From: Alloalcanivorax marinus
GTDB taxonomy: Bacteria; Pseudomonadota; Gammaproteobacteria; Pseudomonadales; Alcanivoracaceae
DNA: 64,000 nucleotides
Assembly: GCF_016785095.1 (NCBI RefSeq)
Contig: NZ_JAEKJB010000010.1
Location: forward strand, 353,960-417,959
Reading direction: 5' to 3'
In this document: positions 34,034-42,541 of the stretch, one piece after another
Position numbering within the stretch: the stretch's first letter is position 1
Layout of the letters: each line of letters starts with the position of its first letter
Program-made: the position numbers and the translations under genes
Notes under the pieces: model-generated
Seen by the model: the letters and a program-made list of their open reading frames with translations, nothing else
Database searches by the model: none
What the model was told of the DNA's origin: nothing

Positions 34034-36118
34034 ATGAGTCAGGAACGTTATCCGCATCTGTTCCGCCCGCTGCGCGTGGGCAACATCGAGATTCGCAACC
34101 GCTTGATGCAGTCCGCCCATGCCATGGCGTTCAACACACGCGACGGTCTCACCACCAACCGCGACATCGAATACCACGCCGCCCGCGCCCGTGGCGGCAT
34201 CGGTCTGATGATCACCGGCAACCGGCTGATCCACCCCACTTCCAACACCTTCTGCCGGGGCTACGCCTACGGCTACCGGAACGAAATGGTGGAACGGGAC
34301 CGCGCCCTGACCCGGGCGGTGCACGACCACGGCGCGCGCATCTTCGCCCAGCTCAATCACTTCGGGGTGATGGGCGAAACCCACGCCATGGACGACTACC
34401 GGGTGCTGTGGTCGTCGTCCAACATCAAGTCACCGGTGTTCGGCGAACAGGCCAAGGCCATGGAGCGCCAGGACATGGACGAGGTGGTGGAAGGCTGGAC
34501 CCGCTCCGCGGAATACGCCAAGGCGGCGGGTTTCGACGGCGTGGAGGTGCATCTGGCGCACAGCTATCTGCTGCATCAGTTCATCTCGCCGCTGTTCAAC
34601 AAGCGCCAGGATGAATACGGCGGCAGCTTCGAGAACCGCCTGCGCTTTCCCCTGGAAGTAATCCGCGCGGTACGCGAGCGGGTCGGCCCCGACTTCGTGG
34701 TAGGCGTGCGCCTGACCCTGGACGAAATGGTGCCCGGCGGGCTGGAGGTGGACGACTGGATCCAGGTGGCGCGCACCGTGGAGTCCACCGGTTGCATCGA
34801 CTACGTCATGACCACCGCCGGTGTGTACCAGTCCGCCAGCTACATCATGCCGCCGGCGGACGTGCCCAACGGCTGGCTGGCCGACCCGGCGGCGCGCCTC
34901 AAACAGGCGGTGAACCTGCCGGTGTTCGCGGTCTCGGGCATTACCACCGCCGCCGAGGCGGAGGCGATCCTGGCCCGGGACGGCGCCGACATGGTGGCCA
35001 TGACCCGGGCCCAGATCGCCGACCCGGACTTCGCCAACAAGACGCGCCAGGGCCGCGAGAACGAAATCTACCATTGCCTGCGCTGCAACCAGGGCTGCGT
35101 GGCGCGGCTGTTCTACGGCACCTCCATGACCTGCCAGGTGAACCCGGCCACCGGCCGCGAGGAACGTTTCGCGCCGCACACCGAAACGCCGGCGGCGACG
35201 GCGGGCCACTGGGTGGTGATCGGCGGCGGTCCGGGCGGCATGAAGGCGGCGGAGGGCCTGGCCCGGCGCGGCCACCGGGTGACCCTGCTGGAGAAGGATC
35301 AACGATTGGGCGGCCAGGTCAATCACATCGTCAAGCTGCCGCGCCGGGACAGTTTCGCATGGATCACCAAGGACCTGGGTACCCAGTTGGAAAAGCTGGG
35401 CGTGGACGTGCGTCTGGGTAGCGAGGCGGACGCGGACAGCGTGCTCGCCCTGGTGCCGGACGGCGTGATCGTGGCCACCGGCTCCACCCCGGACCGCAGC
35501 GGCTATTCCGACATCAACCCGCTGGTGCCGGCGATCCCCGGCGTCGACGCGCCCCATGTGCTGACCGCCGTGGACGTGCTGGAAGGCGCCGAGGTGGGCC
35601 GGCGGGTGCTGGTGCTGGACGAGGAAGGCAACCGCTATTCCGCCGGCATCACCGAGTATCTGCTGGAAAAAGGGCACCATGTCCATCTGGTGACCCGCTG
35701 GAACGCCCTGTTCCACAAGCTGGCCCAGACCCTGGACCAGCCGGTGGTGTACGGCAAGCTGCCCGGCGATCGTTTCCAGGCCACCCTGAACAGTTGGGTG
35801 AGCAGCTTCGAAAACGGCAAGGTGGACCTGTACCAGCTCTACACCGGCGAAACCCGCACCCTGGACGACATCGACACCGTGGTCCTGGCGGTACGCCATC
35901 TGCCGGCGGAGGCGCTCTACCTGGCGCTCAAGGAACGCCACCCGAAGGTACACCGGGTGGGCGATTGCCAGGCCCCGCGCAAGACCGACCACGCCATCTT
36001 CGAGGGCTTCCTGGCCGGCCGGGAGGAATTCGACAATTGGACCCGCTACGTGGAACCCGGCTCCCTGGAACAGTTCGATCCGACCCTGCCGGAGCGGCTT
36101 GGCAAGCTGCCGGTGTAA
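34034..36118 (+). CDS. Old-yellow-enzyme-type iron-sulfur flavoprotein 2
   Basis: A 694-residue paralogue of the preceding protein, similar along its whole length. FMN barrel with HSYLLHQFISPLFNKRQ and DEYGGSFENRLRF, [4Fe-4S] cysteines 348, 351, 355 and 367 (CX2CX3CX11C), then a dinucleotide-binding domain with VIGGGPGGMKAAEGLARRGH. HGY of the usual OYE motif is HSY here, as in trimethylamine dehydrogenase. Start at 34034 with GGAGG 8 bases upstream, 13 bases after the first gene. Two differently tuned enzymes for successive steps, or a hetero-oligomer, are both possible. Confidence 0.87.
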   Translation: MSQERYPHLFRPLRVGNIEIRNRLMQSAHAMAFNTRDGLTTNRDIEYHAARARGGIGLMITGNRLIHPTSNTFCRGYAYGYRNEMVERDRALTRAVHDHGARIFAQLNHFGVMGETHAMDDYRVLWSSSNIKSPVFGEQAKAMERQDMDEVVEGWTRSAEYAKAAGFDGVEVHLAHSYLLHQFISPLFNKRQDEYGGSFENRLRFPLEVIRAVRERVGPDFVVGVRLTLDEMVPGGLEVDDWIQVARTVESTGCIDYVMTTAGVYQSASYIMPPADVPNGWLADPAARLKQAVNLPVFAVSGITTAAEAEAILARDGADMVAMTRAQIADPDFANKTRQGRENEIYHCLRCNQGCVARLFYGTSMTCQVNPATGREERFAPHTETPAATAGHWVVIGGGPGGMKAAEGLARRGHRVTLLEKDQRLGGQVNHIVKLPRRDSFAWITKDLGTQLEKLGVDVRLGSEADADSVLALVPDGVIVATGSTPDRSGYSDINPLVPAIPGVDAPHVLTAVDVLEGAEVGRRVLVLDEEGNRYSAGITEYLLEKGHHVHLVTRWNALFHKLAQTLDQPVVYGKLPGDRFQATLNSWVSSFENGKVDLYQLYTGETRTLDDIDTVVLAVRHLPAEALYLALKERHPKVHRVGDCQAPRKTDHAIFEGFLAGREEFDNWTRYVEPGSLEQFDPTLPERLGKLPV

Positions 36119-36121
36119 CGC

Positions 36122-37048
36122 TCAGCCCCGGGGCCCGTCCCCCGGGGCGCGGCGCCGCCAGTACCAGGCCAGCAAGGAACCGGACAGGTTGTGCCAGACG
36201 CTGAACAGCGCCGCCGGCAGCGCGGCGCTGGCGGAGAAATGCTTCACCGCCAGCGCCACCCCGAGGCCGGAATTCTGCATGCCCACCTCGATGGCCAGGG
36301 TGCGCGCCCGCGCCGGGTCCAGCCGCAGCAGCCGCGCACCGCCATAACCCAGACTCAGGCCGAGCAGGTTGTGCAGCACCACCGCCAGCATCACCAGCAG
36401 CCCACCGCTGGCGATGCGCTCCCGGTTCAGCGCCACGATCACACCGATCACCAGCACGATGGCGATCACCGACACCAATGGGAACACGTTGCGCACCGGC
36501 GTCAGTCGGGCGCCGAAAAAGCTGTTCAGGAAGGTGCCCGCCACCACCGGCAGCAGGATGATCTTGACCAGGGAACCAAGCATGGAGGCCACCGGCACGT
36601 CGATGGCCTGGCCCTGGTAGAGCCATACCAGCAGCGGCGTTGCCAGCACCGCCAGCAGAGTGGACACCGAGGTCATGGCGATGGACAGGGCCACGTCCGC
36701 CCGCGCCAGGTAACAGATCACGTTGGAGGCAGTGCCGCCCGGGCAGGCGCCCACCAGCACCAGACCCAGCACCCATTCCGGCGGCAGGCGCAGCAGGGTG
36801 CCCACCAACAACCCCACCAGCGGCATGATCAGGAACTGCAGCGCCACCCCGGCACCGATCACCACCGGGCGCTTGCCGACATCGGCGAAGTCCGCCCAGG
36901 TGAGTGTCATGCCCATGCCGAACATGATCAGCATAAGTAGCGGCACGATGGCCCAACTCAGGGTCGCCAACTGGTCGGGAAAAGCGAATGCGAAGCCCGA
37001 GAACAGAATCGCCCACAGCGGGAACAGGCGGGTGAGGGTTTGTATCAT
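36122..37048 (-). CDS. Bile acid:sodium symporter (BASS) family transporter
   Basis: A 308-residue inner-membrane protein with about nine or ten helices and the family motifs FGMGMTLTWADFADVGKRP, GACPGGTASNVICYLARADVALSIAMT and EVGMQNSGLGVALAVKHF. Members import organic anions (bile acids, pyruvate, pantoate, sulfonates) with sodium; the substrate here is unknown. It ends 3 bases from the end of the convergent flavoprotein gene and is downstream of cysE on the same strand, 18 bases away, where pseudomonads have iscR. It might serve the adjacent catabolic block. Confidence 0.88.
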   Translation of the reverse strand: MIQTLTRLFPLWAILFSGFAFAFPDQLATLSWAIVPLLMLIMFGMGMTLTWADFADVGKRPVVIGAGVALQFLIMPLVGLLVGTLLRLPPEWVLGLVLVGACPGGTASNVICYLARADVALSIAMTSVSTLLAVLATPLLVWLYQGQAIDVPVASMLGSLVKIILLPVVAGTFLNSFFGARLTPVRNVFPLVSVIAIVLVIGVIVALNRERIASGGLLVMLAVVLHNLLGLSLGYGGARLLRLDPARARTLAIEVGMQNSGLGVALAVKHFSASAALPAALFSVWHNLSGSLLAWYWRRRAPGDGPRG

Positions 37049-37066
37049 CGGTCGGGTGGCCTGAAT

Positions 37067-37837
37067 TCAGTCGGTGCCGCCGCGGGCCTTCACCGACTCG
37101 AAATCCTCGTCCTTCAGTTCCGGCAGCTTTTCATCGCAGCCCTGAATGCCCTGCCGGCGCAGGTTGTCGCACACCCGGTCCAACTTGCCATCCACCGCGT
37201 GCAGGTGGTCCAGCAGCGCGCCGATGGCCTCCGCCACCGGGTCGGGCATGTCGTTGCTGACGCCGTAGGCCTGAAAGCCGATCTTGTCCGCCATCTCCTT
37301 GCGGTTCTTTTCCTGCTCGGTGGCCGGCTGGCCGATCACGCGGCCGGGAATGCCGACCACGGTAGCCCCCTCGGGCACCTCCTTGGTCACCACGGAGTTG
37401 GAGCCGATCTTGGCGTCCTTGTGCACCGTGAACGGCCCCAGCACCTTGGCGCCGGCGCCCACCACCACGCCGTCTTCCAGGGTCGGGTGGCGCTTGCCCT
37501 TGTCCCAGCTGGTGCCGCCCAGGGTGACGCCGTGGTAGAGGGTGACGTCGTCGCCGATCTCGGCGGTTTCGCCGATCACCACGCCCATGCCGTGGTCAAT
37601 GAAAAAGCGCCGGCCGATGCGCGCGCCGGGGTGAATCTCGATGCCGGTGAGCCAGCGGCTGAAGGTGGAAATCAACCGTGCCAGCTGTTTGAAGTTACGC
37701 CGCCACAGCCAGTGGGCCAGGCGGTGGAACAGCACCGCGTGCAGCCCCGGGTAGTTGAGCAGGACTTCCAGGGTGTTGCGCGCCGCCGGGTCGCGGTGGA
37801 ACACGGAATTGATGTCCTCTTTGATCTGCTTAAACAT
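37067..37837 (-). CDS. cysE: Serine O-acetyltransferase
   Basis: The 256-residue enzyme makes O-acetylserine from serine and acetyl-CoA, the first step of cysteine synthesis. The N-terminal helical part (about 1-60, [34 protein letters not shown]) is followed by a left-handed beta-helix of hexapeptide repeats ([40 protein letters not shown], containing the catalytic His/Asp region). The C-terminal extension is longer than in the SatA core and could affect CysK binding. It follows trmJ by 2 bases; the trmJ-cysE pair is conserved in gammaproteobacteria. Confidence 0.95.
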   Translation of the reverse strand: MFKQIKEDINSVFHRDPAARNTLEVLLNYPGLHAVLFHRLAHWLWRRNFKQLARLISTFSRWLTGIEIHPGARIGRRFFIDHGMGVVIGETAEIGDDVTLYHGVTLGGTSWDKGKRHPTLEDGVVVGAGAKVLGPFTVHKDAKIGSNSVVTKEVPEGATVVGIPGRVIGQPATEQEKNRKEMADKIGFQAYGVSNDMPDPVAEAIGALLDHLHAVDGKLDRVCDNLRRQGIQGCDEKLPELKDEDFESVKARGGTD

Positions 37838-37839
37838 AG

Positions 37840-38613
37840 CTACCTCGAATCCTGGCCCCGCAGGCGCTTTTCCAAAGCCACCAGGGTGCCGCGCAGAATA
37901 CTGATCTCCATTTTGTCCGGGCGGGCACGCAGGAACAAACGCCGCATGCGCGTCATCACCTGCCCGGGCTGCTCCGGGTCCAGGAACCCGCTGTCCTCCA
38001 TCAACCGCTCCAGGTGCTCCAGGAAACCCTGCACGGTCTGGTTGCTGGCCGGCTCCACGTCCCAGAACATTTCCGGCAGTGGCATGGTGGCGCGTTTGGA
38101 CCGGTTGCCGCGCGGCTCCGCCTCGTCGCCGACCAGGGCCAGGCGCAGTTCATAGGCCAGCAACTGCACCGCCGAGGCCACATTGAGAACACCGTACTCC
38201 GGGTTGGTGGGCACGGTGACATGCAGGTTGCAGCGATGCAGTTCCTCGTTGGTGAGCCCGCGGTCCTCGCGACCGAACAGCACCGCGATGCGGGTGTCCT
38301 CCGGCTCGTGTTGGAGCTGGGCGGTGAGCTGGCGCGGCGTCAGGCAGGGCCAGGGTACCCGGCGCAGGCGGGCACTGGTGCCCACCACCAGGCTGGCGCC
38401 TTCCAGGGCCTCGTCCAGGTCCGCGCAGACCCGGGCATTGGCCAGAATGTCGCCGGCCCCGGAGGCGCGGGCGGTGGCCTCCGCGCTGGGGTAGGTCCTG
38501 GGCGCCACCAGGCGCAGGTCCGCCAGCCCCATGGTTTTCATGGCGCGCGCGGCGGCGCCGATGTTGCCGGGGTGGGTGGTCTCCACCATCACCACGCGCA
38601 CCTTGTCGAGCAT
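37840..38613 (-). CDS. trmJ: tRNA (cytidine/uridine-2'-O-)-methyltransferase TrmJ
   Basis: A 257-residue SPOUT-class methyltransferase that 2'-O-methylates position 32 of several tRNAs. The knotted SAM-binding fold shows as [24 protein letters not shown] at the N-terminus, [14 protein letters not shown] in the middle and [21 protein letters not shown]. The C-terminal tail ([20 protein letters not shown]) is the typical dimer/tRNA-binding extension. The start at 38613 was chosen because it yields the family N-terminus [17 protein letters not shown]; upstream in-frame sequence shows no homology. Divergent from suhB, as in Pseudomonas. Confidence 0.95.
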   Translation of the reverse strand: MLDKVRVVMVETTHPGNIGAAARAMKTMGLADLRLVAPRTYPSAEATARASGAGDILANARVCADLDEALEGASLVVGTSARLRRVPWPCLTPRQLTAQLQHEPEDTRIAVLFGREDRGLTNEELHRCNLHVTVPTNPEYGVLNVASAVQLLAYELRLALVGDEAEPRGNRSKRATMPLPEMFWDVEPASNQTVQGFLEHLERLMEDSGFLDPEQPGQVMTRMRRLFLRARPDKMEISILRGTLVALEKRLRGQDSR

Positions 38614-38732
38614 GTTCGATTCCCGGAGCTTGCGAAGAAGGAAGGGGATTTTAGGCCCTGAGCCCGGCAAACGCGAGGATCGCGCCGGGCGGCGGGTGCG
38701 CCGGCGCGGGTCTGCCTTCCTGGTTCGCGCTC

Positions 38733-38741
38733 TGTTACAAT
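38733..38741 (+). promoter_or_regulatory. Putative extended -10 promoter of suhB
   Basis: TGT-TACAAT (38733-38741) is an extended -10 element about 65 bases before the suhB start in the 191-base divergent gap with trmJ. No good -35 box is visible at 17 or 18 bases. The rest of the gap is GC-rich with nothing recognised. Confidence 0.4.
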
Positions 38742-38804
38742 CCGCCTCCCATCCGGCTCCCCATGTCCCGGGAGCCCGCTCTTTCAAACCGATAGGATGA
38801 TTGC

Positions 38805-39626
38805 ATGCACGCGCCGCAAGTGAATATTGCCCTGCGAGCCGCCCGCCAGGCGGGCAACCTGATCCGCCGCGCGGCGGAGAACGGCGACCCGCTGAAGGTG
38901 GATCGCAAGGAGGCCCACGACTTCGTCACCCAGGTGGACAAGGCCGCCGAGGCACGCATCATCGACGTCATCCGCAAGGCCTACCCGGACCACGGCATCC
39001 TGGCCGAGGAAGGCGGCGAGCTGCCCGGCAAGGGCGACGGCGCCGAGCATCTGTGGGTGATTGATCCGCTCGACGGCACCACCAACTTCATCCACGGCTT
39101 TCCCCAATACGCGGTTTCCATCGCCCTGAAGATCAAGGGCCGGGTGGAGCATGGCGTGATCTATGATCCGCTGCGCGAGGAGGAATTCACCGCCAGCCGA
39201 GGCCGGGGCGCGGCGCTGAACGGTCGCCGCATCCGGGTATCCGGTCGCGCCAGCCTGGATGGCGCCCTGATCGGCACCGGGTTCCCGTTCCGCACCGACC
39301 AGATGGCCTACATCGACGCCTACCTGGGCATGTTCCGGGCCATCGCCGAGGACACCGCCGGCCTGCGCCGGCCCGGCTCCGCCGCCCTGGACCTGGCCTG
39401 GCTGGCCGCCGGCCGCACCGACGGCTTCTTCGAGCTGGGCCTGCAGGAATGGGACATGGCCGCCGGCACCCTGCTGATCACCGAGGCCGGTGGCCTGGTG
39501 GGCGATGTGGCCGGCGGCCACAACCACCTGACCCGGGGCAACCTGGTGGCCGGCACCCCCAAGGTGTTCAAGGGCCTGCTGCAGAAGATCAAACCGCACC
39601 TCACCGACAGCCTCAAGCGCGGCTAA
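38805..39626 (+). CDS. suhB: Inositol-1-monophosphatase/extragenic suppressor SuhB
   Basis: A 273-residue Mg-dependent phosphatase of the inositol monophosphatase family; in enterobacteria SuhB also joins the rRNA antitermination complex. Metal ligands are visible in ILAEEGGE, WVIDPLDGTTNFIHGFP (Asp-Pro-Leu-Asp-Gly-Thr-Thr) and QEWDMAAGTLLITEAGG (Trp-Asp). Length and divergent placement from trmJ match other gammaproteobacteria. In Pseudomonas the next genes are secF-secD; here a six-gene catabolic operon lies between. Confidence 0.95.
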   Translation: MHAPQVNIALRAARQAGNLIRRAAENGDPLKVDRKEAHDFVTQVDKAAEARIIDVIRKAYPDHGILAEEGGELPGKGDGAEHLWVIDPLDGTTNFIHGFPQYAVSIALKIKGRVEHGVIYDPLREEEFTASRGRGAALNGRRIRVSGRASLDGALIGTGFPFRTDQMAYIDAYLGMFRAIAEDTAGLRRPGSAALDLAWLAAGRTDGFFELGLQEWDMAAGTLLITEAGGLVGDVAGGHNHLTRGNLVAGTPKVFKGLLQKIKPHLTDSLKRG

Positions 39627-39655
39627 GCCGCGCCTGTCCCGACCCGCCGTATTCC

Positions 39656-39725
39656 GTAGGAGCGGCTTTAGCCGCGATGGCTCCCGTGATTGGATGGCGC
39701 TATCGCGGCTAAAGCCGCTCCTGCG
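39656..39725. repeat. REP/BIME-type palindrome (copy 2)
   Basis: GGAGCGGCTTTAGCCGCGAT (39659-39678) and its inverse ATCGCGGCTAAAGCCGCTCC (39702-39721) form a long stem around a spacer of about 23 bases. The left arm recurs with one mismatch at 47411-47430. It separates suhB from the amidase operon and may stop or attenuate read-through. Between 39726 and the next start I see no convincing promoter, only a weak dyad (TAAACC...GGTTA near 39787-39802). Confidence 0.85.
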
Positions 39726-39833
39726 GAGACCCGCCACGTAAAAGCCTGCGTCAAGGGATAGGACTCATCGCCAAGCTCTGCTAGCGTTAAACCCATTATG
39801 GTTAGCGCGTAGATGCATTTGCAGGAGAGCCCG

Positions 39834-41288
39834 ATGAGCCAGTTCCAACTGAAAGACAAAGACCTGTTCCGTCAGCAGTGCTACATCAATGGCCAGTGGT
39901 GCGACGCCGAGGACGGCGCCACCATCGACGTGGACAACCCCTCCACCGGCGACATCATCGGTCAGGTTCCGCGCATGAAGGAGGCGGATACCCGCCAGGC
40001 CATCGCCGCCGCCGACAACGCCCTGCCCGCCTGGCGCGCCAAGACCGCCGCCGAGCGCGCCGATCTGCTGTACCGCTGGTATGAGCTGATGATGGAACAT
40101 CAGGACGACCTGGGCGCCATCATGACCCTGGAGCAAGGCAAACCGCTGGCGGAATCCAAGGGCGAGATCGCCTACGCCGCGTCGTTCCTTAAATGGTTCG
40201 CCGAGGAAGCCCGCCGCCTGTACGGCGACACCATCCCCGGCGCCAAGCCCGGCCAGCACATCGTGGTGATCAAGCAGCCGGTGGGCGTCACCGCCGCCAT
40301 TACGCCGTGGAACTTCCCGGCGTCCATGATCACCCGCAAGGCCGGCGCCGCCCTGGCCGCCGGCTGCACCATGGTGGTCAAGCCGGCCAGCGCCACCCCC
40401 TACTCCGCCCTGGCCCTGGGCGAGCTGGCCACCCGCGCCGGCATCCCCGCCGGCGTGATCAATGTGATCACCGGTTCCGCCGCCGCCATTTCCCAGACCA
40501 TCACCAGTTCACCGGTGGTTCGCAAGGTGAGCTTCACCGGCTCCACCGAGGTGGGCAGCCAGTTGATGGCCAACTGCGCCGAACACATCCAGAAAGTGTC
40601 GCTGGAGCTGGGCGGCAACGCCCCCTTCCTGGTGTTCGACGACGCCGATCTGGACAAGGCGGTGGAAGGCGCCATCGCCTCCAAGTTCCGTAACACCGGC
40701 CAGACCTGCGTGTGCGTGAACCGCTTCCTGGTGCAGGATGGCGTGCACGATGCCTTCGTCGAAAAACTCAAGGCGGCGATCGAAAAACTGAAAGTGGGCG
40801 ACGGCTTCGAGGAAGGCGTCACCCAGGCACCGCTGATTAACAAGGGCGCCGTGGACAAGGTGCTTGAGCACATCAAGGATGCCCGTGAGAAGGGCGGCAA
40901 GGTGGTGCTCGGCGGCGAAGCCCATGAGCGCGGCGGCAACTTCGTGCAGCCCACCTTGATCGTGAACGCCAGCCAGGACATGGAGTTCTGCGTGGAGGAA
41001 ACCTTCGGCCCGCTGGCGGCGGTGATCCGCTTCCAGGACGAACAAGAAGGCATCCGCATGGCCAATGACACCCCGTTCGGCCTGGCTTCCTACTTCTACA
41101 GCGAGAACATCCACCGGGTGTGGCGCGTGGCCGAAGCCCTGGAAGCCGGCATGGTGGGCATCAACGAGGGGCTGATTTCCAACGCGGCGGCGCCGTTTGG
41201 CGGCGTCAAGGAATCCGGCCTGGGCCGCGAAGGCTCCAAGTACGGCATCGAGGAATACTGCGAGATCAAATACCTCTGCATGGGCTGA
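39834..41288 (+). CDS. gabD: NAD(P)-dependent succinate-semialdehyde dehydrogenase family enzyme
   Basis: A 484-residue aldehyde dehydrogenase, the usual GabD length. The cofactor region shows PWNFPASMITRKAGAALAAGCTMVVKPAS and SFTGSTEVGSQLM; the general base Glu lies in SLELGGNAPF and the nucleophile is Cys292 in GQTCVCVNR. The second Cys two residues on is the redox-switch position known in GabD enzymes. It oxidises a semialdehyde, probably the product of one of the two downstream aminotransferases. First gene of a six-gene operon; start has GGAG 8 bases upstream. Confidence 0.9.
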   Translation: MSQFQLKDKDLFRQQCYINGQWCDAEDGATIDVDNPSTGDIIGQVPRMKEADTRQAIAAADNALPAWRAKTAAERADLLYRWYELMMEHQDDLGAIMTLEQGKPLAESKGEIAYAASFLKWFAEEARRLYGDTIPGAKPGQHIVVIKQPVGVTAAITPWNFPASMITRKAGAALAAGCTMVVKPASATPYSALALGELATRAGIPAGVINVITGSAAAISQTITSSPVVRKVSFTGSTEVGSQLMANCAEHIQKVSLELGGNAPFLVFDDADLDKAVEGAIASKFRNTGQTCVCVNRFLVQDGVHDAFVEKLKAAIEKLKVGDGFEEGVTQAPLINKGAVDKVLEHIKDAREKGGKVVLGGEAHERGGNFVQPTLIVNASQDMEFCVEETFGPLAAVIRFQDEQEGIRMANDTPFGLASYFYSENIHRVWRVAEALEAGMVGINEGLISNAAAPFGGVKESGLGREGSKYGIEEYCEIKYLCMG

Positions 41289-41325
41289 GCCCCGGGCCGT
41301 GGGAACGTTCTGATCGGGAGCCATT

Positions 41326-42483
41326 ATGACCGATTCACATCGCATCGCACTGCTCCCCGGCGACGGCATCGGTCCCGAGGTGATGGCCGTGGCCGAGGCA
41401 GTGTTGAAAACACTGATCCACGGCCACGACCTGCCGCTGGACCACGAGGTGCTGCCCTGGCCGGCCACGGACTGGCACCGGCGCCACGGCGCCATGATGC
41501 CCGAGGATGCGCTGGACCGGCTGCGCCAGTACGACGCGCTGCTGCTCGGCGCCCTGGGTGACCCGGGCCCGCTGGATGACCCGCACCGTTATCATCTTCC
41601 CGACGGCATTTCCCTGGCACCGCTTCTGACCCTGCGCAAGGGACTCAATCTGTGGGCCTGCGAACGGCCCGCCCGCTTTTACCCCGGTACCGTTCAGTAT
41701 CTGGCCGATCCCCGCGCCCGGGACCTGGACATGCTGGTGATCCGTGAAAACAGCGAGGGCGAATACGCCGGCCAGGGCGGCCGTCTGCGCGCCGGCACCC
41801 GCGACGAAATCGCCAACCAGCTGGAGGTGTTCACCCATGCGGCCACGGAACGTCTGATCCGCCACGCCTTCGAGCAGGCCCGCGCCCGGGCGGCGGAGCG
41901 AACCCGTGAGGGTCGCGAGCGGGTGTTCAATGAGCCCGGCGGCGAGGACAAGCCCGCCCAGGTGTGCCTGATCACCAAGCGCAACGCACAAGCATTCTGG
42001 GGTGAGCTGTACACCGAGGTATTCCGGGAGGTGGCCGTGGATTATCCGGACATCGCCACCCACCATGAGCTGGTCGACGCCGCCGCCATGAAATTCGTGC
42101 AGGCGCCCTGGCGCTTCGACGTGGTGGTGGCGAGCAATCTGCACGGCGATATTCTCACCGACCTGGCGGCGGTGCTCGCCGGAGGTCTCGGCGTGGCCCC
42201 CTCCGCCAACCTCAATCCTTCCGATCCAGGCCAGCCCGCCCTGTTCGAGCCCACTCATGGTTCAGCGCCGGACATCGCCGGCCAGGGCGTGGCCGATCCT
42301 CGGGCCACCCTGTTCAGTCTGGCCCTGCTGCTGCAATGGCTGGGCGAAAAAAACGCGATTTTTTATGGCGCGGCGCGCCATTTGCATGAGACGCTGAAGT
42401 CGGACCTGGCCGGTGAACACCCGGCGAGCGGCACCGAAGCCATCGGTGCGCGGATTCAAGGCGCCCTGGGCGGGAGCCGCTGA
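41326..42483 (+). CDS. Isocitrate/isopropylmalate dehydrogenase family (tartrate/D-malate dehydrogenase-like)
   Basis: A 385-residue beta-decarboxylating hydroxyacid dehydrogenase. Family features: ALLPGDGIGPEVMAVAEAVL at the N-terminus, DMLVIRENSEGEYAGQGGR (substrate site), SNLHGDILTDLAAVLAGGLGVAPSAN (metal-binding Asp residues) and FEPTHGSAPDIAGQGVADP. The sequence around RENSEGEYAGQGGR resembles TtuC/DmlA tartrate and D-malate dehydrogenases more than LeuB. It would oxidise a 2-hydroxy dicarboxylate and release CO2. It has a GGGAGCC ribosome-binding site and lies 37 bases after gabD. Confidence 0.85.
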   Translation: MTDSHRIALLPGDGIGPEVMAVAEAVLKTLIHGHDLPLDHEVLPWPATDWHRRHGAMMPEDALDRLRQYDALLLGALGDPGPLDDPHRYHLPDGISLAPLLTLRKGLNLWACERPARFYPGTVQYLADPRARDLDMLVIRENSEGEYAGQGGRLRAGTRDEIANQLEVFTHAATERLIRHAFEQARARAAERTREGRERVFNEPGGEDKPAQVCLITKRNAQAFWGELYTEVFREVAVDYPDIATHHELVDAAAMKFVQAPWRFDVVVASNLHGDILTDLAAVLAGGLGVAPSANLNPSDPGQPALFEPTHGSAPDIAGQGVADPRATLFSLALLLQWLGEKNAIFYGAARHLHETLKSDLAGEHPASGTEAIGARIQGALGGSR

Positions 42484-42541
42484 TCCGGTCTTGATCCAAG
42501 GCCGGCACCCTCCGCCCAGATCGACGAGGGAGGAGCAAGCC

